A stretch of DNA of 64,000 nucleotides from JAHBXE01 sp044222195 (lineage in GTDB: Bacteria > Planctomycetota > Phycisphaerae > Phycisphaerales > UBA1924). How positions within the stretch are numbered: position 1 is the stretch's first letter; each line of letters starts with the position of its first letter. Below are positions 41,402 to 49,616 of the stretch, piece after piece. The position numbers were made by a program, and so were the translations under genes. The DNA lies in contig JBGANS010000001.1 of NCBI GenBank assembly GCA_044222195.1, positions 186,001 through 250,000 on the forward strand. The letters run 5' to 3'. Under the pieces are notes generated by a model. It ran no database searches, was not told the origin of the DNA, and saw nothing but the letters and a program-made list of their open reading frames with translations.

Positions 41402-42556
41402 ATGGTCGTGTTCGCCGCTGCCGTGCTTGCGTTCGCGTCGATCGCTGAGGTACCGGTTGTCCGCACGGCCCGGGTGCCCGACGCCGGTATTCAGCCGCAA
41501 GTCGTGGTGAGCCCTCGCGGTTTCCGGCACCTGCTCTATTACAAAGGTGAACCGGGCGGCGGCGATCTGTACTACGCGTCGTGCTCGAAGGACACGACGG
41601 AGTTTGGGGCGGGGATTCGCGTGAACTCGATTCCCAATGCCGCGTGCGCGATGGGGACGATGCGGGGCGGGCAGATTGCCTTCTCGCCGGATGGCCGCGT
41701 GCACATCGCGTGGAACGGGTCGCACGACGCGGCGGAGGCCTTGAAGGAGAAGTCCGCTGGCGCGAAGCGCCACGGGGGCGAGCCGATGCTGTACACGCGC
41801 TCGAACGCCGAGCGCGATGCGTTCGAGCCGGAACGGGACCTGATGTCGCGGACGCGGGACCTCGACGGGGGCGGGAGTATCGCGATCGCGCCGGATGGCC
41901 GGGTCGCCGTTGTCTGGCACGCGTCAACTCCGGAAACGGAATCCAGAGGCGAGGCCGGACGGCAGGTATTCCTGGCGACTTCGACGGATCGCGGCGTGAC
42001 GTTTTCGACAGAGAGCGCCTTCGCCTGGTCGGACTCTCCCTTGGGTGCGTGCGGGTGCTGCGGGCTGAAGACGTCGTTCGCGGCCGATGGCGCGCTGCTG
42101 GTGCTGTTCCGTTCTGCGGCCAGGAAGTCCCAGCGGGACATGCACCTGCTGCGAACGGCGGACCTTGGCAAGACCACGACCGACACGTTGCTCGGTCGGT
42201 GGAGCACGCCGTCGTGCCCGATGTCGAGCGCCTCGGCGTCGGGAACGCTGATCGCGTGGGAATCGGAGAACAACGTCTACTGGGCGAGCACCGGGGCGGA
42301 GATCAAGCCCGCATCGCCGGCAAAGTCGGACGGAGCCCGCAAGCATCCCTCGGTCGCGGCGAACGCGAAGGGGCAGGTTCTGCTCGCATGGGTGGAGGGG
42401 GCCACCTTTGGAAGCGAGGGGACGCTGCGGTGGCAGGTTTTTGAGGCCGCGGGAATCCCGGTCGACGGGGCCTCCGGCGGCGGTGAAACGGTCGCGGCGT
42501 GGAGCCTGGTCGCGGCGTTCGCCGAGGCGGATGGCTCGTTCACGATCGTGTATTGA
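41402..42556 (+). CDS. Secreted sialidase-like beta-propeller protein
   Basis: A 384-residue protein with a short signal peptide (FAAAVLAFASIAE) and propeller blades of the BNR/sialidase superfamily: VVSPRGFRHLLYYKG, IAFSPDGRVHIAWNGS, IAIAPDGRVAVVWHAS, TSTDRGVTFSTES, FAADGALLVLFRSA. A cluster ACGCCGLK in the middle has three cysteines in five residues and could bind metal. Asp-boxes are degenerate and catalytic sialidase residues are not evident, so no activity is proposed. Confidence 0.65.
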   Translation: MVVFAAAVLAFASIAEVPVVRTARVPDAGIQPQVVVSPRGFRHLLYYKGEPGGGDLYYASCSKDTTEFGAGIRVNSIPNAACAMGTMRGGQIAFSPDGRVHIAWNGSHDAAEALKEKSAGAKRHGGEPMLYTRSNAERDAFEPERDLMSRTRDLDGGGSIAIAPDGRVAVVWHASTPETESRGEAGRQVFLATSTDRGVTFSTESAFAWSDSPLGACGCCGLKTSFAADGALLVLFRSAARKSQRDMHLLRTADLGKTTTDTLLGRWSTPSCPMSSASASGTLIAWESENNVYWASTGAEIKPASPAKSDGARKHPSVAANAKGQVLLAWVEGATFGSEGTLRWQVFEAAGIPVDGASGGGETVAAWSLVAAFAEADGSFTIVY

Positions 42557-42632
42557 GTGAGGCGACCCCAAGGGGCACGCCTTGGTGATTCGGGGGTCGG
42601 CGAAACGGCCGTTTTGCGGTATCTTGTCGGCC

Positions 42633-43409
42633 ATGGGTCGTGTGACACCACGGGCGTTGGCGTACGGGCTGGCCGCGGCGAGCTTTTTCATGCTCGGCGT
42701 GGTGGTGTACCGCGACGACCCGGAGAGCAACCCGGGCGGGTTCACGGAGTTGAGCGAGAAAGCCCGCGCCGGCCGGGTCCACTGGCGAGAGCAGAACTGC
42801 AACGCCTGCCACATGCTCTACGGCTTCGGTGGCTATCTCGGGCCGGACCTGACGCACGTGGTGAGGCGGGTGGATGAGGACATGTTCAAGCAGATCATCC
42901 ACGCCGGGACGGGGCAGATGCCGGCGGGGATGCTCGAGCCGGAAGCGGCGGAGAAGGTGTACGCGTTCCTGTCCGAGATGGATACGTCCGGGCAGGGGCA
43001 CATGGCGAGCGCGGCGGAACCGCCGACATGGGCGCGGGTGTTTGAGGCGCTTGGACCGGCGAGCGCGCCGGGGGTCAAGGTATTTGAGACGTACGGATGC
43101 GGGCAATGTCACGAGCCGTTCCGGCTGGGGCACGTGGGCGCACCGGACATGTCGCGGGCGCTCGAACGCATGAGCCGGGACGAGGCCGATGCGACGCTCC
43201 GGCGCGGGCGGGGGAACATGCCGTCGTTCGGCTCGATGACCGCACCGGACATGGAGTTGCTGCTCAACCTGATGGAGACACTCAACGAGCGGCGGGCGGA
43301 ACTGTCGCGCCGGGGCGGCGTGCGATCGAAACTGACGTGGTTCAACTACGAGCCGGCGGCCGAGAAGAAGCAAGATGTCCAGCCGGGGGTGAACCGTGCG
43401 CCCCGATGA
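42633..43409 (+). CDS. norC: Membrane-anchored dihaem cytochrome c, NorC-like
   Basis: Probable electron-donating subunit for the gene that follows, 258 residues. One N-terminal helix (LAYGLAAASFFMLGVVVY) is followed by two cytochrome c domains with CNACH (Cys56) and CGQCH (Cys156). Single-haem NorC proteins end after the first domain, so this is an extended form. The start is the ATG at 42633 with TATCTT seven bases upstream. It overlaps the NorB-like gene by 14 bases. Confidence 0.8.
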   Translation: MGRVTPRALAYGLAAASFFMLGVVVYRDDPESNPGGFTELSEKARAGRVHWREQNCNACHMLYGFGGYLGPDLTHVVRRVDEDMFKQIIHAGTGQMPAGMLEPEAAEKVYAFLSEMDTSGQGHMASAAEPPTWARVFEALGPASAPGVKVFETYGCGQCHEPFRLGHVGAPDMSRALERMSRDEADATLRRGRGNMPSFGSMTAPDMELLLNLMETLNERRAELSRRGGVRSKLTWFNYEPAAEKKQDVQPGVNRAPR

Positions 43410-44826
43410 AACGAAGCTGGACACGGCGCGGCACTGGCTGACGCGATTCGGCCTGGTGTGCCTGTGGCTGGGGATCCTGGCGGGCCTGCTGGGGAGCCTG
43501 TCGTACACATCCATGCACCAGTTGCTCGGCGTGTGGGGGCTGACGCTGCGGACGCTGCGGCCGATCCATCTCGCGGCCGGAACCGGCTGGATTTATCTCG
43601 GCGGGCTGGCGGTATTGGTGCACCACTGGTCAAGATTGGGGCCGAGCGCCCGGGTAGCCCGGGCCGTGTGGTTCTTCATCGCGACGTGGCTGCTCGGGGC
43701 GATGGTGGTGGCGGTGACGCTGCTGATGGGAAAGTTCGCCGGACGCGAGTACTTCTTCGTCTCGGTGCCGTCGTCGGCGCTTTTCTGGACGGGGTGGGTG
43801 GTGCTGGCGGTCGCGTACGTGCGGACGCGGCAGAAGTTCCAGGGCCCGGTGCCGGTGTACCAGTGGATGTGGATGACGAGCTTCGGGCTCTTCACGTACG
43901 CGTTTGTCGAAACGCACGTGTTCCTGCTGCCGTACTTCCAGGGACACCCGCTGCGTGACATGGCGGTGGAATGGAAGTCGTACGGAACGCTGGTGGGCTC
44001 GTTCAACCTGCTCGTGTACGGGAGCCTCGGGTACTTGGGAGAGCGGCTCAACCCGGGCGGCGGGTACTCGCGGTCGAGGCTGGCCTTCTCGCTCTTTTGG
44101 GTAGGCGTTCTCAACAGCTTCACGAACTATGGGCACCACACGTTTCACTTCCCACAGTCGATGATCGTGAAGTGGACAAGCTTCATCATCAGCATGACCG
44201 AGATCGTGATCCTGGCGAAGGTCGTGCTGGACATGACCAAACAGATCCGCAAGCTCAAGCCCGGCAAGCCGCTTGACGGTGTCTCGCTGCTGCTGTTTTC
44301 GACCACGGGCTGGACGCTGGTGAGCCTGACGATTTCCATGGTGATCTCCGTGCCGCTGCTCAACTCGCTGATTCACGGGACGTTTGTCGTCGCCGGGCAC
44401 GCGATGGGGAGCATGCTCGGGATCGACACGATGGCGCTCTTCGCTGTCCTGGCGTACCTGCAGATCCAGGATCGCGGCGATGCGGCCAAGGTGCCACGCT
44501 GGGCGATCACGGTGTTCAATACCGGGATCCTCACGCTGTGGCTGACGTTCCTGCACATCGGCGTGTCGGACGGGCTGCGGCGGTGGAGCCAGGGCACCCT
44601 GCCGAGCGCGAGTCTATGGCCCGGGTGGTTCGGCCATGCGTTCCTGTTCGGGGGGCTGCAAGTGGCCACGGGCGTCGTCGGCCTGACGTGGTCGTGGCTC
44701 TTGCCGGCGCGGCTGTTCCGTGGGGGGCAAGCCGCCGCGGAGTCCGCGGGCGCCGGAGCATCTCCGCCGGCGGTATCCGTGCCGGAGCCGGTTCTCAGCC
44801 ACGAAGAAGTCGATATCGCGCCGTGA
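43396..44826 (+). CDS. norB: Nitric oxide reductase large subunit-like haem-copper protein
   Basis: Integral membrane protein of 476 residues with about 12 helices, GTG start inside norC. It is a haem-copper oxidase superfamily member. The low-spin haem histidine is in RPIHLAAGTGWIY (His58). A helix with FVETHVFLL (Glu172, His174) and NYGHHTFHFP (His247, His248) provide the CuB-type ligands. GTFVVAGHAMGSMLGIDTMAL (His335) is the helix-X region. No Tyr crosslink motif is seen, which favours NO reduction over oxygen reduction. In helix X the usual HxH reads HAM, so the second haem ligand may be Met337. Assignment as NO reductase is by resemblance and pairing with NorC. Confidence 0.75.
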   Translation: MRPDETKLDTARHWLTRFGLVCLWLGILAGLLGSLSYTSMHQLLGVWGLTLRTLRPIHLAAGTGWIYLGGLAVLVHHWSRLGPSARVARAVWFFIATWLLGAMVVAVTLLMGKFAGREYFFVSVPSSALFWTGWVVLAVAYVRTRQKFQGPVPVYQWMWMTSFGLFTYAFVETHVFLLPYFQGHPLRDMAVEWKSYGTLVGSFNLLVYGSLGYLGERLNPGGGYSRSRLAFSLFWVGVLNSFTNYGHHTFHFPQSMIVKWTSFIISMTEIVILAKVVLDMTKQIRKLKPGKPLDGVSLLLFSTTGWTLVSLTISMVISVPLLNSLIHGTFVVAGHAMGSMLGIDTMALFAVLAYLQIQDRGDAAKVPRWAITVFNTGILTLWLTFLHIGVSDGLRRWSQGTLPSASLWPGWFGHAFLFGGLQVATGVVGLTWSWLLPARLFRGGQAAAESAGAGASPPAVSVPEPVLSHEEVDIAP

Positions 44827-44855
44827 GATCGCTCCTGATTCCGCGACGGGTTGTT

Positions 44856-46352
44856 CTACAGACCGTACAGCTCGGCGTACTTCTTCCTGAGGCCATCGAC
44901 CAGCGCCCGGTGATCGGGCTCGCGGCCGGTGGCATTCCTGACCAGTTCGCGGGCGGAGTGCTTCATGCCCTGCGAGTGAATCTTGTCCCTCAACCACGTC
45001 AGCAGGCCGCCGAACTCGCCTCGCGCGAAGGCGTCTTCAGATCCGGCCGCGGCGTAGAGCTGGGCCGCGTAGACGTTGCCGAGGGTGTATGTCGGGAAGT
45101 ATCCGAAGAGCCCTTCGGCCCAGTGGCCGTCCTGAAGGCAACCTTCGACGTCGTCCTTGGGCTCGATGCCGAGGTGGGTTTTGTACGCCTCTCGCCACGC
45201 GCCGGGAACGTCGGCGGCCTTCAGCGTGCCCGAGAGCATCGCCCGCTCCAGCTCGAAGCGGATCATGATGTGAAGGTTGTACGTGACCTCATCGGACGTC
45301 GCGCGCAACGCTGAGGGCTCGACGCGGTTGATCGCGATGTGAAACGCTTCGACTTTGGTGTCCCCGAGGGCCTCGGGGAAGACGTTGCGGAGGCGGGGGT
45401 AGAAGTGTTTCCAGAACGGCAGGCCGCGGCCGACAAAGTTCTCCCAGAGGCGTGACTGGCTCTCGTGCATGCCCAGCGAGGCGGCGCTGCCCATGGGCGT
45501 GCCGTAGTGCTCGGCGGGGAGGCCCTGCTCGTAGAGGCCGTGCCCGAGCTCGTGGAGCATGGCGAAGAAACCGTCGCCGAAGCTGCGCTCGGAATAGCGC
45601 ATCGTGAGCCGTGTGTCGCCCGGGCCGATGGCCATGCAGAACGGGTGGGCGGCGACGTCGAGCCGCCCCCGTTCCAGATCAAACCCGATGGCGGCGGCGA
45701 CAGCCTGGGCAAAGATCTTCTGGTGGTCGACCGGGAACTCCCGCTTGAGCATCGCTGTGCGGGGCCGCTTGCGAGAGGCGGTGATGGCCGCGAGCAACGG
45801 GGCCAGCTCGGCCTTGAGCGCGGCAAAGAGCGCGGCCACGTCGGCCGCTGTGGCGCCGGGTTCATAGTTCTCGAGCAGGGCGTCATACGGATCGCCTGTA
45901 TGACCCAGTGCCGCGGCTTCTCGCCGGGAGAGGTCGACGATCTTATCGAGCCACGGACTGAATCGGGCGTAGTCCTGATCCTCCCGCGCTTCGATCCAGA
46001 CCTGTTGGGCCAGGGTGGTGGTGCGGGCGTGTTCTTCGACGTGGGCGCGGGGGAGGCGCGTCAGGCGGCTGTACATCCGCTTGAGCTCGCGCACGTTGAC
46101 GGCGGCGGGAGACGCGGCGTCACGGACGAGGTCCGTCCCTTCGATCGCGCCGAAGAGTTCCCCCATTCGAGCTGAGGTCTGGCGCTCGTGGAGCATGCCG
46201 GCGAGGACCGCGGACTGCTCGGCGCGGTGGGCAACTCCGCCGCGAGGCATGTAGGTTTCCTCGTCCCACTCCAGGAGGTCGGCGCAGGATGAGAGAACGC
46301 TGTGTTCTCGGGCGTGGCGGACGAGCTCGGCGTAGGCGTCGACGGGTTTCAT
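44856..46352 (-). CDS. M32 carboxypeptidase Taq family, copy 2
   Basis: Second zinc carboxypeptidase of the family, 498 residues. ADLLEWDEETYMPRGGVAHRAEQ, HPFCMAIGPGDTRLTMRY, the zinc motif LHELGHGLYEQG (His267, Glu268, His271), MHESQSRLWENF and GCLQDGHWAEGLFGYFPTYTLGN all match copy 1 while most other positions differ, so the duplication is old or the copies were acquired separately. The ATG at 46352 is preferred over a GTG at 46382 because it aligns with the start of copy 1. Confidence 0.93.
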   Translation of the reverse strand: MKPVDAYAELVRHAREHSVLSSCADLLEWDEETYMPRGGVAHRAEQSAVLAGMLHERQTSARMGELFGAIEGTDLVRDAASPAAVNVRELKRMYSRLTRLPRAHVEEHARTTTLAQQVWIEAREDQDYARFSPWLDKIVDLSRREAAALGHTGDPYDALLENYEPGATAADVAALFAALKAELAPLLAAITASRKRPRTAMLKREFPVDHQKIFAQAVAAAIGFDLERGRLDVAAHPFCMAIGPGDTRLTMRYSERSFGDGFFAMLHELGHGLYEQGLPAEHYGTPMGSAASLGMHESQSRLWENFVGRGLPFWKHFYPRLRNVFPEALGDTKVEAFHIAINRVEPSALRATSDEVTYNLHIMIRFELERAMLSGTLKAADVPGAWREAYKTHLGIEPKDDVEGCLQDGHWAEGLFGYFPTYTLGNVYAAQLYAAAGSEDAFARGEFGGLLTWLRDKIHSQGMKHSARELVRNATGREPDHRALVDGLRKKYAELYGL

Positions 46353-46411
46353 GGCGAAGGCGGTACAGATGCGCGGCGGCACGAAAGGCCCGCATGGTAT
46401 CCTGCCGCTGC

Positions 46412-47854
46412 ATGCTGACTCCCGCGGAAGAATCAGGGCTCGCCGGGTTGCGCCTAGCCGGGCGCGTGCAGAGAGCGATCGCGCATCTGTCGCCCCAGCG
46501 TCTCGGCCACCTGGTGGACACGATCAAGCAGGAAGCCAAGACGCGGCACCTGATCTACCAGCACGAGGGCGTGACGGAAACGATCCGGATCCTGCCGTGC
46601 CCGGTGACGATCCGGCCGGATCAGCTTGCCTACATCCACTCGGTCTCGCTGACGATTCTCAACGCGCTCAAGCGGCTGCCGGACATCTACCAGTCGAGTT
46701 TCGCGGTGCGGGAACTGCTGCGCCTCTCGCCGGGCGAAGAGCAATGGCTGTGGGACTGCTGGGGGCCGCTGCAGCGCGAGAACAATCCCATGTTCGGCCG
46801 GCTCGACGCGATGGTGGACTTCACGAGCCCGATGTGGAAGGACTCGCTTCGGTTTGTGGAGCCGAACCTGACGGGTATCGGCGGGCTGCACCTGGGGCCG
46901 TCGTCGGACCGCGTGCTCTACGAGACGGTGATTCCCGAACTGCAGAAAGAAGACCCGGGCCTGCGGCTGGAACTCGCGCCGGACATGCGGGAACTGTTGA
47001 TCCAGGAGCTTCTCGATCATCTTGAGGTTGTGGGCCGGCCGCGGGGCGCGATTGCCCTGATCGATCCGAAGTTCGAGCAGGATGGACCGGACGAACAGGA
47101 CCGGCTGGTGGCGTACTTCACCGAGCGGCACCAACTGCGGGTCGTTCACGTCGATCCGTCCGAACTGAAGATGAAGGGCGGGGAGGTCTACTACGGCGAC
47201 CTGAAGATCGACATCGGCTATCGCGATTACGGCGTGCTCGATCTGATCGACCTGGCCAAGCGCGGCGTGGATGTCGAGCCGATGCGAACACTCTTCAAGC
47301 AGAACCGGATGGTGTCGTCGATCGCCGCGGAGCTGGACCAGAAGAGCTGCTGGGAGGTCCTGACCGACCCCGCGATCGCGCAGCAGTACTTCAGCTCGGA
47401 GGAACGGCAGATCATCCGGAGGCACATCTGCTGGACGCGGATCCTGTCGGACCGGAGAAGCACCAACCCCAAGGGTGAGCCGTGCAACCTTGTCGAGTTC
47501 GCCCGCGAGGAGCACGAACTCCTGGTGCTCAAGCCCAACCGAGCGTTCGGCGGCAAGGGTGTGGTCGTCGGGCCATCGGTGACTCACGAGGAGTGGAACG
47601 CGGCGATCGACGCGGCCCTCAAGGACGGCGAGCGATGGGTGATCCAGGAACTGGCGAGCATCCCCGTACGCGAGTTCCCGGTGATCGGCGCGGACGGGAC
47701 CGTGTCGCAGGAGCCGTTCTACGTCGTCCTCGGCTTCGCGGCGTCGAAGTACGGCGTGGCGTTCATGGCACGGGCGTCGCAGAAGCAGGTCGTAAACGTG
47801 GCGCAGCGAGGCGGCGTGTGCGCGGTGCTGGTGGGCAACGAGGGGCGGCCGTAG
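46412..47854 (+). CDS. ATP-grasp-like protein of unknown substrate
   Basis: A 480-residue cytoplasmic protein. The C-terminal half carries the nucleotide-binding pattern LLVLKPNRAFGGKGVVVG (residues 371-388) and WVIQELASIPVREFPV, as in ATP-grasp ligases. The N-terminal half has FVEPNLTGIGGLHLGPSSDRVLYETVIPEL and YYGDLKIDIGYRDYGVLDLIDL, recalling glutathionylspermidine-synthase-like or circularly permuted ATP-grasp proteins that make amide bonds. I cannot name the substrate. The ATG at 46412 has TATCCT eight bases upstream. The dehydrogenase gene follows after 44 bases. Confidence 0.65.
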   Translation: MLTPAEESGLAGLRLAGRVQRAIAHLSPQRLGHLVDTIKQEAKTRHLIYQHEGVTETIRILPCPVTIRPDQLAYIHSVSLTILNALKRLPDIYQSSFAVRELLRLSPGEEQWLWDCWGPLQRENNPMFGRLDAMVDFTSPMWKDSLRFVEPNLTGIGGLHLGPSSDRVLYETVIPELQKEDPGLRLELAPDMRELLIQELLDHLEVVGRPRGAIALIDPKFEQDGPDEQDRLVAYFTERHQLRVVHVDPSELKMKGGEVYYGDLKIDIGYRDYGVLDLIDLAKRGVDVEPMRTLFKQNRMVSSIAAELDQKSCWEVLTDPAIAQQYFSSEERQIIRRHICWTRILSDRRSTNPKGEPCNLVEFAREEHELLVLKPNRAFGGKGVVVGPSVTHEEWNAAIDAALKDGERWVIQELASIPVREFPVIGADGTVSQEPFYVVLGFAASKYGVAFMARASQKQVVNVAQRGGVCAVLVGNEGRP

Positions 47855-47886
47855 GGCCGTGATCCCGGCGAGCGCGGCCGGCTCAG

Positions 47887-47892
47887 TACAAT
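47887..47892 (+). promoter_or_regulatory. Leaderless -10 element TACAAT
   Basis: TACAAT ends six bases before the GTG at 47899; there is no ribosome-binding site. Confidence 0.6.
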
Positions 47893-47898
47893 CCGGGC

Positions 47899-48852
47899 GT
47901 GGCAAAGCCTCTTGTTGTTCAGACGGAAGACCTCGACGCGGTGCCGGCCGCGTGGCTGCGGGAGCGCGCGGAGCTCGTCCAGTGCTCGCACACGGAGGTG
48001 CCTCGGTTTGGGCAGCTCATGAAGCAGGCCGAGGGGTTGATTGTCCGGACCTATACGCGGGTGAACCTGGAGCTGCTCGCGGGCGCGCCGAAACTCAGGG
48101 TGGTCGCGCGGGCTGGCGTCGGGCTCGACAACATCGACATCGGCGCGTGCCGGTCGCGGGGCGTCGAGGTGGTTCACACGCCGGGAGCGAACACCCGGGC
48201 GGTGGTCGAGTACGTCAACGCGTTGATGCTCGACGTGCTGCGGCCGCGGATGTACATGGACCGGGCGCTGGCGGCGGATCAGTGGGTGGCGCTGCGGCGC
48301 GAGCTCAACGCCGCACGCCAGCTCTGCGAGATGACCCTGGGAATCTACGGCTTTGGCCGGATCGGGACGCAGATGGCCCGGTTGGGGGCGGCTCTCAACA
48401 TGCGGGTTCTGTACACCGACCTGCTTGAGATCCCAGAAACGGCGCGATCAGGCGCGGCGCCGGTTTCGCCAGAGGCTCTGCTCCGCGAGTCGGACATCGT
48501 CACCGTGCACGTGGATGAACGGAAGTCCAATCGGCACCTGCTCAACGCCGCGGCGTGTGCGAAACTCAAACCCGACGTCCTGTTCATCAATACGAGCCGC
48601 GGCTTCGTGGTCGATCACGCGGCCCTGGCGGCGTTTCTGAAGTCGAACCCCGGCGCGCACGCGATGCTGGATGTTCACGATCCTGAACCGATCGATGCGG
48701 CGAACCCGATCCTGGGCCTTTCGAACGCGAGGCTGTCTCCGCACATTGCGAGCGCCACCGATTCGGCCAAGCGGGAAATGAGCTGGGTGGTCCGGGATGT
48801 CTGGCGTGTGCTCAGCGGGGAGAAGCCGGAGTGCCCGGCGAAGCACACGTAG
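47899..48852 (+). CDS. D-isomer-specific 2-hydroxyacid dehydrogenase
   Basis: NAD-dependent dehydrogenase of 317 residues related to 3-phosphoglycerate dehydrogenase (SerA catalytic part, without the ACT domain). The nucleotide-binding motif is GFGRIG (151-156). The catalytic triad region reads FINTSRG (Arg), DVHDPEP (the usual Glu of DVFExEP is replaced by His-Asp) and LSPHIAS (His). VVARAGVGLDNID and VVHTPGANTRAVVEY match phosphoglycerate dehydrogenases. The GTG start is fixed by TACAAT six bases upstream and by homology. Confidence 0.85.
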   Translation: MAKPLVVQTEDLDAVPAAWLRERAELVQCSHTEVPRFGQLMKQAEGLIVRTYTRVNLELLAGAPKLRVVARAGVGLDNIDIGACRSRGVEVVHTPGANTRAVVEYVNALMLDVLRPRMYMDRALAADQWVALRRELNAARQLCEMTLGIYGFGRIGTQMARLGAALNMRVLYTDLLEIPETARSGAAPVSPEALLRESDIVTVHVDERKSNRHLLNAAACAKLKPDVLFINTSRGFVVDHAALAAFLKSNPGAHAMLDVHDPEPIDAANPILGLSNARLSPHIASATDSAKREMSWVVRDVWRVLSGEKPECPAKHT

Positions 48853-48861
48853 ATGCGCCGG

Positions 48862-49212
48862 CTAGCTCCTCCGGAGTTGTTCGGCCTCCATCCGTCGGGT
48901 TTCGGCGGCGCGATAGCGGATCAGGACGACCGGAAGCAGTGAACCAAAGAGCACGGTCGACAGGATTCCGCCGAGCATCAGCGGGTACCAGACATGGCGA
49001 GGCTGGCTCTTGACCATCGCGACGATGGTGACGCCGAGCAAGGCCACGCCCACGGCGATCATGACGCCAAAGAGTCCGACCATGAAGGGCTTGCCCTTGC
49101 CGCGGACGATGAGGAAGCTCAGGGAGCCGACAAGGGCGCCGACCATGCCGATCGCGGCGCCGCCGATCCCGCCGATGAGTCCGGTTTGTTGAACAGTCCA
49201 CCAGGGTTCCAT
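48862..49212 (-). CDS. Small membrane protein downstream of HTH regulator
   Basis: A 116-residue protein with three hydrophobic helices (GGIGGAAIGMVGALVGSLSFLIV, FGVMIAVGVALLGVTIVAMV, LMLGGILSTVLFGSLLPVVLI). Its ATG directly follows the stop of the regulator gene without a gap. The ribosome-binding site GGAGGTG lies inside that gene. The pairing resembles DUF2089/membrane-protein gene pairs. Its ligand or partner is unknown. Confidence 0.7.
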   Translation of the reverse strand: MEPWWTVQQTGLIGGIGGAAIGMVGALVGSLSFLIVRGKGKPFMVGLFGVMIAVGVALLGVTIVAMVKSQPRHVWYPLMLGGILSTVLFGSLLPVVLIRYRAAETRRMEAEQLRRS

Positions 49213-49539
49213 TCAGGCACCTCCAGTTTTGCGGGCGGTTTCGCGGATGGACCGCGCGCCCGAGGGTGAAAGTTCGCCGCGTTCGACCATGGATGCGAGA
49301 AGCTCGGAGAGGGCGTCGGGCTTGCGGCCGTTCTTGGCGGCGATGAGCCGCTCGATCACTTTGTCCAGCCGAGAGCGGATCGTGGGGTAGCTCACGCCGT
49401 ATTCAGTGGCTAAGTCCTTGAGAGAGCCAGACTTCAGTACCAGTTCCACGATCAGGTCCAAGTCATCGACTGTCAGCGATGCCAATGGGTGGCCCGTTGG
49501 CACTCCAGCAACCGCCTGCTTTTGAATATCGAAAGTCAC
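49213..49539 (-). CDS. DUF2089-like helix-turn-helix regulator
   Basis: A 108-residue predicted transcription regulator. Residues about 20-75 form a helix-turn-helix (DDLDLIVELVLKSGSLKDLATEYGVSYPTIRSRLDKVIERL), the C-terminal module of DUF2089 proteins, whose N-terminal zinc ribbon is absent here. The C-terminal part is a helix with LLASMVERGELSP. The frame opens at 49578, but the GTG at 49539 is preferred because TATTAT lies five bases before it and the residues upstream are encoded by the AT-rich promoter region. Confidence 0.75.
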   Translation of the reverse strand: MTFDIQKQAVAGVPTGHPLASLTVDDLDLIVELVLKSGSLKDLATEYGVSYPTIRSRLDKVIERLIAAKNGRKPDALSELLASMVERGELSPSGARSIRETARKTGGA

Positions 49540-49616
49540 GTTGAATAATATGCAATAAATCTTTCGATTTGTCAACACATACTTTCTATTTATTGATTTT
49601 TCTAAGAAGTATTTTG
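49540..49616 (-). promoter_or_regulatory. AT-rich promoter with inverted repeat
   Basis: This 77-base gap is by far the most AT-rich stretch of the window. It contains TATTAT next to the regulator start. It also holds a perfect inverted repeat CAATAAAT/ATTTATTG (49553-49560 and 49588-49595) whose centres are 35 bases apart. The arrangement suits an operator for the adjacent HTH protein, possibly autoregulatory. Confidence 0.5.
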
